A stretch of DNA of 64,000 nucleotides from Prostheceraeus crozeri (lineage: Eukaryota > Platyhelminthes > Polycladida > Euryleptidae): contig CAJQUW010006840.1 of NCBI GenBank assembly GCA_907163375.1, forward strand, positions 62,001 to 126,000. Direction: 5' to 3'. This document shows, one piece after another, positions 1 to 11,100 of the stretch. Positions within the stretch are counted from its first letter, which is position 1. Every line of letters begins with the position of its first letter. The translations under genes and the position numbers were made by a program. Below the pieces are notes generated by a model. That model made no database searches and was not told where the DNA came from. It saw only the letters and a list, made by a program, of their open reading frames with translations.

Positions 1-560
1 ACGCCAAGCAGGATAGGATGGGCCCCAGGACGCTGCCCTGAGGCACACCGCTTGTGACAGACACCAACAAAGTCATTTCAAATGGCACGCAGACACGCTG
101 ATATCGATCACCCAGAAAGCTTTTTATCCAGAGAATAGAATGTATGGGTGGATAGAAATGAAGGGTTGATGACAAGATGGTCGAATAAGGGATTTTTCAA
201 ACGCCTTCTTTAAGTCAACAGATACCACACAAACAGCCCTTGGAGCAGAGTCCAGAAAACTGACAATGCGATTGTAGAGAAGCGTTAGGGCTGTTGTGGT
301 TCCGGTACCTGTCGTAGGTTGGTAAGCGAAATGAGTGACATCCAACTTATTCTTGACAGATGGGATAATGCACTTTCGCAGGAGAATCCTTTCGGGAACC
401 TTTGATAGAATAGGGAGCAATGAAATGGGCCGATAGTAACTTCAGATGGCCGCGTACACTTAGGTATTGGTGATTTTTTTGCACGCTTAAAACATCGATG
501 TACGGTGTCAGATCGCAAACTTCGGCTGAAAAGCGCTGTTACAGGCAATGTATAGTTATT
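1..560 (-). pseudogene. LINE reverse transcriptase fragment (CR1/L2-like)
   Basis: Minus-strand translation shows a non-LTR retrotransposon reverse transcriptase in two frames. Around 430-490 it reads a PIPK-type segment, followed after a frame change near 420 by LLPILSKVPERIL (124-420), a TGTTTAL segment, and VVSVDLKKAF, the RT motif A aspartate region. A downstream block at 1-60 reads GVPQGSVLGPIL, the RT B motif. These blocks are in the right order for a LINE RT. At least one frameshift separates them and the element runs off the left edge, so it is a dead partial copy. The clade assignment comes from motif style only. Confidence 0.8.
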
Positions 561-656
561 AGGTATGAATTTGCGGGCAGCAATGATAGAATTCCAAGGG
601 CGCGTAGCGCACGCGGAATTCTATCATTGCTGCCCTGCAAATTCATACCTAATAAC
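555..656. repeat. Near-perfect hairpin, about 41-bp arms
   Basis: The arm at 555-595 (ending in GATAGAATTCC) is repeated in reverse complement at 615-656, around a 19-bp GC-rich loop that is itself partly self-complementary. A degenerate partial copy of the same GCGGGCAGCAATGATA core recurs at 673-712. This is typical of a small foldback MITE. I see no clear target duplication. Confidence 0.8.
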
Positions 657-721
657 GGTATTGTTACATCTTAGCGGGCAGCAATGATAATTTGACATTG
701 CTGCCCGGAAATTCATGTAGA

Positions 722-1504
722 TATCTTGAACATAGGATGTAACAATGATAGTGAAGAAGCAAAATCCCGAAATATCCAAAAGGGAATGGCACCATGCCCG
801 ATGCTCTACCTTTTGACGCTGCTGAAGGTTGTTGAAGTCACCATAGAGCAAAATTCGGAGCTTCCACGGATCGGTGTCTTATGTCAAATACAGCGGCGGA
901 TAAAATAGCACGACGAAAGCGGATTTATAGAGTTTTAGCGCAAGCAACAAAGCGTAGAGAGGCAAGCCTCAGACAGGAGCTGCTCGGAGCTACACGACTG
1001 GACAGGCTGTCTAAGTGGTGAATCTTTAATTAATCGAAATATTTCATAATGAAAGTTTAAGTACATCCAAATATGTTTTTTTAATTGACATAAATTTTCA
1101 CCAGCCGAGCGGCATGGCATTTTCAGGTTCCCATTGTTAAAAATGTGTGCCTTTCAACTCTTTCACGCCGCCGCCTTCGATTTTAGTCGAATTGAGGAAC
1201 TAGTGTAATTGTATTCGCTCATTCTATGACAGTTGTTCTGTCCAGTGTAGCTTAAACAGTAGCAGATTTAGTTAGGAACATAGACAAGGGCTTCCAAAGA
1301 TCAAATCGCTCTTCAATGAACTGCATGCCTTCTTTACCCTACTATCACAACAATACAATGAGCTGCCGCATTTCCTCTAACAAACGGCGCCCCCTAATAG
1401 ACGCCGCCCTCATTAAGCCCCTAATTAGGTGCCACAGCTGAGAGGTTAACTTTTTAATAAAAACCTTTCTGATTTCAAGAATTATAGAAATGAATGACTA
1501 TGTA
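722..1504. other. Non-coding interval, nothing recognised
   Basis: There is no protein similarity, RNA gene or clear repeat here. Short open frames are scattered and compositionally random. Confidence 0.5.
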
Positions 1505-2891
1505 CAGTGCGTTCATAAAGTCACTGTGCACCTAATAAATCAATGCATGCACAGTACTTTGTCGCTTAGAAATAGATTGCCATGGCACAACAAAAAGTGA
1601 ATTTTCTTGTAGAATCTTCGACTTCTGTGTGATCACAAAAATATCTATTTACATACTACAAAAACATTTGAAAATGTCCACCTTGTTCACAAATACAAAT
1701 GTCAATTCGACGTCTCATATTCTCAAACATTTGGTGAATTTCCTCGTGCCTGATAGCGTCAATTTACTGTCGGTTGTTTTCTCTACACTCATGTAGATTT
1801 CGTGACCTGCTTCCGTAAACGTCCTGCTTCACCGCTAACCACCAGTAAAAGTCCAAGACATTCAAATCCTGGATCTCGGATTCCAAACTCCATCAGCGAT
1901 AACTCTTGTTTGAAATATTCAACTAAAATATCGAATCGAGGAATTGGCGGTATGTGCGGTTGCTCCATCTTGCTAGAAATATTAAGTCAAACTTTCATCG
2001 TCACTTATTCGTCAACGAGCGAAGTAATAATTTTATCAAATAATTTTTTCAATAATAGTTGAATATCGGCCCAAGCATTCGTGTTCTTGACATAAGAGGA
2101 AATGGCTTCTCAACAAATTCGTGTGGGTTTTCACTAGACCATGTTCGGGAACTCTGGCTACTGATATGCCTTGATAGATGAAACCAAGCAATATCAGAAA
2201 AGAAAGTCTTTTCGAGCACATTATTTTCATTTAGATTTTCCTTGAACCAAACGCAGCACTGAAGGCGCTTGTCATGATCGGCATCATTCAATTCATGTTG
2301 GCCAGAGATGCGGTACGGATATAGGCCTATGTTCTTTCTTACAGCAGGATGAGCCGCCCCGAGAGATAGAGCCACTTCTTGGGATAAGCGACGCATCGAC
2401 TTGTTTGGCCAATGAGTTATAGCTTCAGAAATAACATTTTCGGGAATAACCTTTTTATCACTTAAGATTAATGTCGATCTGAACGTGATGGATCGTGCAC
2501 CGAGTCAGCTTTTCTGAACTCACTGATTGGACTCCAATCAACATTTCGATGAGGCAAATCAAATGCAGGAAGTCTTTCTAAAAACCCCTTCTTCACTTCA
2601 TTAATATATTCCCCATTGGCGCGAAAAACATTTTTGACCAAGAAGTTCTTCTCTCGCATTGACATCACCATGCTTGGCTTCGAAATGCAACGAAATGCTT
2701 CGAAATCTTCACCGAGTTAGCTAAAATTCAAATTCTAAATCATGTTGAATGTTGCAAGCTACTCAACTGCGCTTCCAAAACGAGCCAGTGACTCTGTGCA
2801 TGTGATAGATATCTATAATTGTAAGATTGCGACTGTTTTCTTTGGTAAAACAAAGTTAGAAGAGGTGCACAGTGACTTTATGAACGCACTG
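1505..2891 (-). mobile_element. Complete mariner-type element with 29-bp TIRs
   Basis: Perfect 29-bp terminal inverted repeats lie at 1505-1533 and 2863-2891. They begin CAGTGCGTTC and are flanked on both sides by the TA dinucleotide (1503-1504, 2892-2893), the target duplication of the Tc1/mariner superfamily. The 1387-bp length is normal for a mariner. The transposase reads on the minus strand in broken frames, so the copy is inactive, although the intact TIRs suggest moderate age. Confidence 0.92.
1660..2671 (-). pseudogene. Mariner-type transposase, frameshifted
   Basis: Three minus-strand pieces form one transposase. At 2468-2671 is an N-terminal helix-turn-helix region (MVMSMREKNFLVKN start, then a segment like the 'R..GSV.D..RS.R' linker). 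At 2049-2396 is a catalytic-core segment with LYPYRISGQHELND, a CCVWF block, and FFSDIAWFHLS, where the family normally has a DE pair (here D-I), then SENPHE. Near 1680-1720 is the C-terminal NMRRRIDICICEQGGHF block. Stops and frameshifts separate the pieces, and the second catalytic residue position looks altered. It lies wholly inside the TIR pair. Confidence 0.85.
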
Positions 2892-2920
2892 TAGATATAG
2901 TTTGTTCATGTAACATAAAA

Positions 2921-3087
2921 TGATGGTTTAACGTCGCTACTCCCGGACACTGGGGGCATTGGACGGTGCTGACAGAGTAAGACTTTAATTCGGAGCGTTT
3001 TGATCTATTAGTCCGGACGACTTCCAATGACACCTCTGGACCGAAAGATCACTAGGCCAAGCACTTAACCACTGTGCCACGGAGACA
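2921..3087 (-). repeat. tRNA-derived SINE, copy 1
   Basis: On the minus strand it begins with GTCTCCGTGGCACAGTGG, which contains a pol III A box (TGGCACAGTGG). A shared non-tRNA body follows, ending GCGACGTTAAACCATC. Two more copies lie at 16882-17050 and 19263-19452. In this copy the B box region has been lost by a small deletion. It abuts the right end of the mariner element. Confidence 0.8.
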
Positions 3088-3139
3088 TTTATGTATAATA
3101 TATATCATCTATTCAGCTAAAAAACAAGGTGATTCAGTA

Positions 3140-3499
3140 GCTGTCAAACGTCACAGTAATGATTGATGATATTATGATATTGCGCGGGAGCTAGTGCTTT
3201 CTAGTATTATAAGTCATTTAACAAATGCGTCAGACTTTTCATCTGATTTTTATATATAACATGCTTTGCATGGTGACGAATCATATTGGAAAAGATGGTG
3301 CAGCACCTTTGGTAAAAATAATCTAGCCTACAAGTTGGACACTATTGATGGCAGCTGTTGAGATACTCGTACCGTCGAGGCCAGAGTCATCGTGTTCAAG
3401 TTTAGTATGACAATGTACTCAATCAGCGTCGAAGCCACCACATCTTGTCTGCAATGGACAAATCGAAAATGCAGTAAGAAGCATGCTACACTATAAACT
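3140..3499. other. Non-coding interval, nothing recognised
   Basis: AT-rich sequence without a recognisable gene, RNA or repeat. Confidence 0.4.
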
Positions 3500-3724
3500 G
3501 TAGATGCACAAAAGCTGGCTGATTTTGACTACGAAACCGATGTACAAAACAAGGATACCAAAATGTACGAAAGCACTATTGTTCGTGCTCATACACCACG
3601 AAAGCGATTGGCTTTTATATTGGATGATAAAGATACTCCAATAGGGGACTTTGGAACGGGTACAGCCAGATATCTCACAGGGGAGAAAGGTTCAAAGAGC
3701 TTTGTTGCATATCCCAACAGTTAA
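3500..3724 (+). other. Open stretch of 74 codons, possible relic
   Basis: A 74-codon open frame reads VDAQKLADFDYETDVQ and later TPIGDFGTGTARYLTG, ending in TAA at 3722. Its composition is more protein-like than its surroundings. An AG precedes it (CTATAAACTGTAG), but no convincing donor or partner exon is seen. No family is recognised. It is either an old transposon fragment or chance. Confidence 0.2.
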
Positions 3725-4529
3725 GATTCGGCTGTCAGGATCCGCCGCAGCATCAACGTAGTATAGCTACTGAGGAAAGGCATAATGACAATGAAAAACA
3801 TGAAACTGTCAATACTAGAGCTGCAGTGGCGAAAGGCCTTATTAGTCGCCTCTTGCGACACACAGGGGAACGTCGGTCCTATTATTTTCAGTCCCGGTAA
3901 CCGTACGGGGAAATTATTGTTGTTCAATATAAAAAAATCTTATGACTGGAAAAGCTTACATTTTAAGACACGTCACCGTCTATCAAGCACCTCCCTCTAA
4001 TAAACAGCGCACTCTGACCATCGATCTTACATGAGAGCGATAATTCATTCTGATATGTAAACATGATTCACATAATGCAGTATGAATAATACAGTACACA
4101 TAATATTGTTTATGATATTGTTTGTGTTACATCTTGCTATCAGTAATCGAGTTACGAGTGAAATATGGAATTTAATAGATCATGTTGAAAATATATTTCT
4201 CAAAAAATTAATCTATTCTATATGATTATACCTCTTATACATCAAATGTTTTCAATATAATACGCAAAAGAGTTATATTTTTGAGTTCCAAAGCCTAAGT
4301 TCATGAAGAAATAAATACAAATGATAAAAATTCAATTTTCCTCTGAAATTTCTGGCGCTAGGAGATGAAGATGTGTGAGATTATGGCTATGGCGATGAAA
4401 GGGTTGATGAACATATATTCAGGGCTGCACTCTTCCGGTTTTAACCGGATTTCCGGGGATTTTTGCAATATACTAAGTAGCGAGAAAATGTTTTGCCAAG
4501 GAACAAATAATTTTGATTTTGAACTATAT
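3725..4529. other. Non-coding interval, nothing recognised
   Basis: AT-rich intergenic sequence. No gene, RNA or clear repeat was found. Confidence 0.4.
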
Positions 4530-5373
4530 TAGATTTTGAATGGGCCCATTTGAGATTGCGAATGAATTTAAGATTGTGAAAGGTCCTTTTAAGATCGTGA
4601 GGGGACTCTTTTGAGATTGTGAAGGGACCTTTTGAGACTGCGATGGGCCCCTTTAAGATCGTGAGGGATTACTTTTGAGACTGCGAATGGGCCTTTTGAG
4701 ATTGTGAAGAGGCCCCTTTAAGATCGCGAGCAGTGTTGCGATTCGCGCGTGTTTACACGCGCGCGCGTTTTTTTGACAATTTGCACGTGTAAGCGTGTTT
4801 TTTTCCATTTTTTTTCCATTTTGCGCGTTTTTTAAGTTTTCGACTTCTATTTTTGATTTTTGATAATAGAAAACTTTGGTTCTAAAATATCAAAATTTCA
4901 AATTACATGCAGTTTCTAGATAAGCCACATGTATAGCCTATCAAAGATCATTTAGTTTCATTAACATCTCACTCAATGGATAGCCTATTGGCCCACTGCT
5001 CGTATGCATATACCACTTAAGGCACGTGTGCATTTGACTTGTCCTGAAAAATACCAAAGCTCTTACTATCTGATCTGCAAATTTAAGCTTTGTAAAAATT
5101 CGTTTCATCAAATATTAGCGATCATAGTTGCCATTTTGACTTATTTGTAAGGAAATACATGTGCGCGTGTTTTTCGACCTTGCGCGTTTTTTTACCCTAC
5201 GCCAAGAATCGCAACACTGATCGCGAGGGAGTCCTTCTGAGATTGTAAGGGCCCGTTTGAGATTGTTAAGGGCCTTATTGATATTGTGTAAGGGCCCCTT
5301 TAAGATCGTGAGGGGGCCTTTAGAATTGCAAAAGGGCCCTTTCGAAATTGTGCAGTGGCACTTTAAGATCGTG
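4530..5373. repeat. Degenerate minisatellite, about 20-bp units
   Basis: Variants of TTTGAGATTGTGAAGGGCC alternate with TTTAAGATCGTGAGGGG from 4530 to 4730 and again from 5228 to 5373. A roughly three-unit higher-order pattern (GAGATTG.. / GAGACTG.. / AAGATCG..) is visible. The array is interrupted by the inserted element at 4731-5219, so it was originally one continuous tract. Confidence 0.85.
4731..5219. mobile_element. hAT-like MITE with 8-bp target duplication
   Basis: The element starts CAGTGTTGCGATTC and ends with the exact reverse complement (14-bp TIRs). Both sides carry the identical 8-bp sequence ATCGCGAG (4723-4730 and 5220-5227), the target-site size of hAT elements. The 489-bp interior is non-coding. 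It holds several CGCGCGTGTTT motifs, including a TTTACACGCGCG hairpin near the left end. It is inserted in the minisatellite. Confidence 0.9.
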
Positions 5374-5804
5374 ATCTGATTGCTTTGATGCTCTCCAAAA
5401 CGTATCCTTCAACAAGCGTCAGCCAGAAGAACATTAAAGAAAATTCTATCAAAAAGTTTCGGGAACACAAGGGAGTGATGAAACAATATTTTGTATGATC
5501 ACTTGTTCCAAAGCGGCTTAATTTCGGCGAAGACACCAACGAAAATTGAAATCTCGCAAACAACTGCAGAAGTGATAAGGATTTCTTTTGGAGTTGATTT
5601 TGCGTTTACTTATATTCCATGGCTGCTCAACCTTAATCAAATAGCTGTCATTATCTTGTTTAAAAGCCAAAAGTTCATTTTAGATATCATTGTTTTTTAT
5701 TACATATGTTTGAAATACAAGATATGAGAGGAAGGTTTGATTTCATTGCCGGAGCTGCAAGTACTGATGAAGTTTCTTCAGGCTAAACTGCAAGCGCTTT
5801 TGAC
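5374..5804. other. Non-coding interval, nothing recognised
   Basis: Short open frames only (for example 5491-5727), with no recognisable domain. Confidence 0.4.
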
Positions 5805-6089
5805 TTTTTAGCCGCCATCAGTGCAGTATATCAGTAACTCACTCCACACACCATCGGTTGGTGGATGTGCCAGGAAATCCGGCAGCTCACCTTCCTGCAT
5901 GAAGTGCAAACACGAATTAGCTATTTGCATTGTTGTTTGCAAATTTCAAATTTTGGAAACGATCTCCACAGAATGAGATTTGAACTGCATGTATTTCATT
6001 AATAGAAGATGTCTGTATTTCGGATGATAATATGTTTGTATGTGAGTTACTGATTTCTTACATGTATACTGCACTGATGACGGCTAAAA
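5805..6089. repeat. MITE-like inverted repeat pair
   Basis: The arm at 5805-5841 starts TTTTTAGCCGCCATCAGTGC. It is matched in inverse orientation at 6043-6089 with a small insertion. The roughly 200-bp interior is non-coding. The layout suggests a short TIR element. Target duplications are not evident. Confidence 0.6.
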
Positions 6090-6439
6090 ATCCAGAAATG
6101 TTAGCATTTCCCGCACTGGATTGTATCAATTCAAACTCTAATCTCATTTCAGATTAAATGGTGTATTAAGTTGCAAGGCTTCTGTAATGTGTAATATTTG
6201 GCCACAATATAGAACTCCGTTTTCTCATATTGAGCAAGTGCATTATTCTGCGTAACATTGATTCAAAATTATTTTGTTTAACGAACGTGGCGGATTCTCT
6301 CAGTGATCATTTCAATGTTGTTCATGCAATAGCCATTAGTGACTCAATGATTAATGTTTGTAAGTTAATTATGATTCAAAGGAAAACAGTTGCTAACACG
6401 AGTACCACTTTAACATTTATTTTGTACTTGCTCACCATT

Positions 6440-6675
6440 TGCGCGAATGCAATCTAATTCTTCGGTCAACACGGCACGAGCATATCTCCACGCAATCGCT
6501 CGTCGATCTGCAGAAAACGGTTCAAAGCTTTGTTTTCCAGTTCATCCAAATGCATAGGATGACTCTGATGAACCGTTTCTTAAACGTGCCCAAAAGAAAA
6601 AAGTCACAAGGCATTGAATCTGGTGGTATCGGAGGCCATGTCAAAGGCTCCCATGACGGTCAATCCAAGATTTAG
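6440..6675 (-). pseudogene. Decayed mariner-type transposase C-terminus
   Basis: The minus-strand reading gives LFSFGHV, ETVHQSHPMHLDELENKA and NRFLQIDERLRGD with one internal stop. This resembles the end of mariner-type transposases, where the sequence around the last catalytic Asp is followed by LDFFLFGHVK and a 'V.Q....I.ELK' segment. Only the tail is present and no TIRs were found. The family assignment is by motif likeness only. Confidence 0.5.
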
Positions 6676-6679
6676 AAAA

Positions 6680-7715
6680 ATTGCTGTTCAAATAATTTAC
6701 GATGGGTCTGTAATAGCGCGCTGGCATTCCAAGCTGCACGGGAATAGTGCATTATAAATTGAATGTAAAATTTTTGAACGAAATTAAGAAAGTTGTCTTT
6801 GAAACACTTAAATAAAATCATCCATAAGCCTACATGTAGATTATTCGATAGTATGCAGTCTTTACATCGAGATGAAATCGTCAATCGTCCAATAAATTCA
6901 TGCTGATTTAGAATTGGGGGCAGGTAGAGGGGTCTTTGTAGTACACACTTTCTAACCTTCGAAAACGGTTCTCCTGAAAATAGTAGCTGTTCGAGTCATG
7001 TATTCTATTGCTCATCATCAGTACTCAATCATCTCAGCAAACTGATGATTGAATAAGCATCAGAAATAATTTTATACATTTACTTGCTAACTGTGAATAT
7101 TCATAAACATCTTTATTAGAACAGACCAAACCTCAGCTTGAACGCTTTCAAAACTTACCGGGTTGTGGGATATCGAATGATCGTGAGTTTCTTGCTTTGA
7201 AGGGGCCCACGATTACGTAATTTAGGCGCCCATTCCGATTTGACTTTCCAGTTTTTATTTTTGATAAGAGTGGCAGCCCTGGAAAACATTCATACCAACC
7301 CAAAATTTCACGTAGATTCCGAATCTGCCTTCCGTTTTCTACTCCGAGGCCTCCTTCATCCCGAAAAATGGCCTTTCTCATCCCAAAACGTCCAAACCCA
7401 TCACCAGTCTGACAAACAAAAAAAACCAGAGTTTAAGACGGAGGGAGTGGGGTTTGCACTCTCGGTCCGATCCTCACCATCACATACTTGGCTAACTCCT
7501 CCTTTATGGAGGGCAGGGGGTGAGTCATCAGGTCAAAGGTCATGGTGCTCTTTTGCAATTGTTTTGGCCATTTGCTATACTACTTTGATGATTCGATTTT
7601 TGGAGTATCGCGTGAACAGTGTGATATTTTTGAAATAATAGATAATATCTGAATCTGTCGTTGCATCGACTACATTTTGACATGCTCCTTTTCAGCTTCT
7701 CTTTTCTTTTCAGTG
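6680..7715. other. Upstream region of the GT92 gene
   Basis: No coding exon is recognised. Just before the GT92 start codon is a pyrimidine-rich run ending CTTTTCTTTTCAG at 7713. It looks like a 3' splice site, so a non-coding first exon and the promoter may lie here or further upstream. The 132-codon open frame at 7240-7638 has no recognisable domain. Confidence 0.4.
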
Positions 7716-8143
7716 ATGAACGCGAGTATATACCGCCCATTAATCGGCTGCCGGTGCCTCATTCTCCTAAGCATAATCTGTTGGTTAGTGATCCTACTCA
7801 TCTACTTCATCACCATAAAACCATGGCCACTGATAGTGATAATGAACAATATGACCAGCAAAGTGGCATCAAAATTATTGACATCATCCATTTCGAGTGC
7901 AGATATGAGGATGCGTTCGCCTCCCAAATCACTACTTAATATACATATTACAAATGAAAACACTGACGTTCTTCTACTTTCTGCGTATCTAGATCCACAC
8001 CTCAAAGACACGGTGAAAGTTATTGCTGCTGGACGGAGGAAGCCTATGCCAACGTTGTATTGTCACTGGACTTATGGAAATGGCACCTTTTACCAGGTGA
8101 CGGATGCGAAGGTCAGGCCCATCATTGGTCATATTGATGTAAG
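7716..8143 (+). CDS. GT92 exon 1 (membrane anchor, stem, catalytic start)
   Basis: The ATG at 7716 is the first in frame after an acceptor-like CTTTTCAG. The exon encodes 142 codons plus two bases of an Arg codon and ends at a strong donor, AAG|GTGAGG. It contains the TM segment CLILLSIICWLVILLIYFI and two N-x-S/T sequons beyond it (NMT, NGT). The first conserved GT92 block follows (LLSAYLDPHLKDTVKV, then TLYCHW). The frame stays open for 13 codons upstream but has no upstream ATG. Confidence 0.88.
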
Positions 8144-11100
8144 GTGAGGGATAGATCGTAGTCCTTCTTATGAAATAATTAGCAGAGATGATATATAAAC
8201 GTATCATTACCTTCTCGAACGGGTCGAGAAACATGCATATAAAGGTTCGCATGCGTAAATGAAATAGACACAAGTTGCAAGCACATTTATTACACTTGAT
8301 AGGACTCCGGCTTATAACTAGACCCGAAATAATATAATACAGGCAAATCATTGATTCTCGTGCATGGCTGTCACTGTCTTGATGTCAACTTTCTCCGTCA
8401 AACAAAAGTACAGAGACACTGCTATATGCAAAGTTTGTAATAGTTGAGGGAATGAACCGTGATAGTGGAAAAAGGATTGTCTTCTCACTCGGTGATTTAG
8501 TAGAGAAGACAAGCCTTTCTAGCCTCGATCACACCTACACACCAAAGGTCACATCAGAGACAAAAATGAAGACCCAGTTTGTTTGAGAACATTACCTCTT
8601 ACCATCACGTTAATAGTGTGTGATGTCTCCTCCAAAGCGCGTATTAAAATCGAAAGTGTACTAATATTTTTTGGAGAAGGATGGGTTCCTGCCTGGTAGA
8701 GACTGGAGAAAAACCGTGTGAAGCACACATCAAGAAGATGGGAGGAGGCGAGTCGCATGTATCCAACTTAAAGCGACATTTGATAAACTTTCATCGAAAA
8801 TGATTGATAATTGATACAACAATGATCACTAAAGATAGGCTCAGGAAAGCCTACATTGATCTATGATGCAGGACCAGTTTTTCAAAAAACTAGGCTATAT
8901 ATAATATACTTGCCACCCGGAGTTTTCCACTATCAAAATGATAGGACTCCACATCCTTGTGTTGAACCGTCTCTGTTATGGAGTATCTCGCACGTCGGAA
9001 AGAGTCTCGCACATTGGGGCCGCCAAAGTTCGACTTCTTACAGATGCGGCCATCAATTACAGACTCTCCATCACATCATCGAGGATTGCCCCCTCTTCGA
9101 AGCCGCGAATGGTTTCGCCGGTCTTCGTTGTCCGGATGATGTTACTCGCCAGTGGCTAGTGACTCTTCCCCTTGAACTCCTATTTCCCTCATAATTGTCT
9201 GATTTGTGATTTTCTTTTTGTATTAAAGGTTGTAATGATTGTTCAATATACGCTTATATATATACCATAGCTAAATTATGCCCAATACATGAAGGTGGTG
9301 TTAAAAAAGTAATGTTGAATTTCTAGTGTAAAACTATTTGAAATCATTCATCAATAAAATCTATGACAATGAATTAACATATAAAAGGTTGAATTTTTGA
9401 TTACACTGACTGGATATAGACATATTCAACAATAAATTATGTTCAATCTCCACAGTGCATTTCTAATTCAAATATTCCAAAACGGTTGGAATGCATCCGC
9501 GATTTGAAATAGCAGGTTACCATGATTATAATAGAACCCTTTAGAGGCCATTTTTTTGCTTTCGGTGTCAAGACATGCAACAAATGTCTATCTTTCCAGT
9601 ATGTGCAAGCTTTCATTATGTAAATATATGCATTCATCTGATCTAATTAACCCGGCATAAACATTACAACTTCACACTTCGTTCGTACAAGAGTTGTGTC
9701 ACCGTGGAAGAAGTTTTTATCTTCCCTTTGTTTTGACTATTGCTTACTATAAATACGACTGCACAAGCTGTCGCAGATACGGAAAATGCCAATTGTGTTG
9801 GATAATTGGAAACGTTGTATGTGCATTACAGAAATCGCTTTTTAAGTCATTTTTCTCAGAAAAGAAAGCGATTTTCATGAAAACGTTGACGACAGTTTAT
9901 GTTTTACTTTTCAATGGCGCGATTGTTTTCGTAATTACATGTAGACGGAAACAAACCAATCTGTGTCATTCCGCGATTGGAAAGCTGTAAAAGTCAGAAT
10001 CGATTTGTCTTTTCACTTTCAAAGCGGATTATCACCGTGAAGAAAACGACTTTTGAGAGAATGCTAGCGAGATCGCAGATTGTACTCTTCAAGGGCTTTC
10101 TAATAACGTATTTGTTTTGTAAATAGTACCAAGAATAGTAGGGTTATTTCATTCCGCGGATGAGATAGTTTTTGCTGACTGCTGGTATTCAGTTTTCTCT
10201 CGGTTATCATCGGTCAGATCATCAGCCTGGGAAGCATTTATTAATTTACGCTGTTTTGATGAGTTGCCCTTACTTGACCGCTGAATTTTTTTGTATATTC
10301 AGTATTATGTTGTTTGACATTATTTCATGACTTTTATTTTGACATTTGCACCATATTCTAAACCCTTTATGCTGCCGGAAGACGTCGAGTGAGCACTCTT
10401 TTGTCCCTTTTGAATAAAGCTTTATTGTTAAAACAATGGGAGTAATAAAAAGCTATTCATAAGTTTCATGAACTCCGATATTTCCATTCGAAAGGCATTT
10501 TGAAAGCACCTATAGGAGTTGAAAAATAAACTTCAGGCATCGAGTGAGAAAGCTATGTTTGATCTTATTTGAAATCTACTACTGCACATGGTGAGTGCAG
10601 TGCTAGTGTGTCTCTCTGTTGTCAGTTCAGAGCAACGACATTGTTAGTTTTGAAACAACTGCAATGCGAACTACGTGTAGATTTATTAGTCCAGGAAATC
10701 TACACTGAATTATATTTCAACCCGCAACAAATTCACAATTTTCAATAGCGTCTCAAGGCCTCTTAGCTCCAAACAAGCTTTTTGTCTTAGTAGCAACATT
10801 GTCAATATCTTTTCTGCTACATGAGGCTTGTATCTAATTTGTAAATTTCAGCATTTTCTAAAAGTAAATCTCGCAAAGCAGCATTGAACTTAAACCTTTA
10901 AGCAGGATGGCCGCGTGTACTCGATTTTCGCTGATATACTCCAATATACTCGAATTCTGATAAGTGATTGAAAACATTGCTACTAATCGCTGCTACTAAA
11001 AATATCCACAACATCCACTGATCACAGCTTTCAATGCTATCACTAGTGCGATCTGTTTCTTGACCTTATGGCGCACATTTTTAGACCTTATAGAATCTAA

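Noticed and set aside
7240-7638. 132-codon frame upstream of GT92
   Set aside because: Overlaps other frames on both strands. No domain or splice context.
9694-9990. 98-codon frame
   Set aside because: AT-rich with an irregular composition and no recognisable motif.
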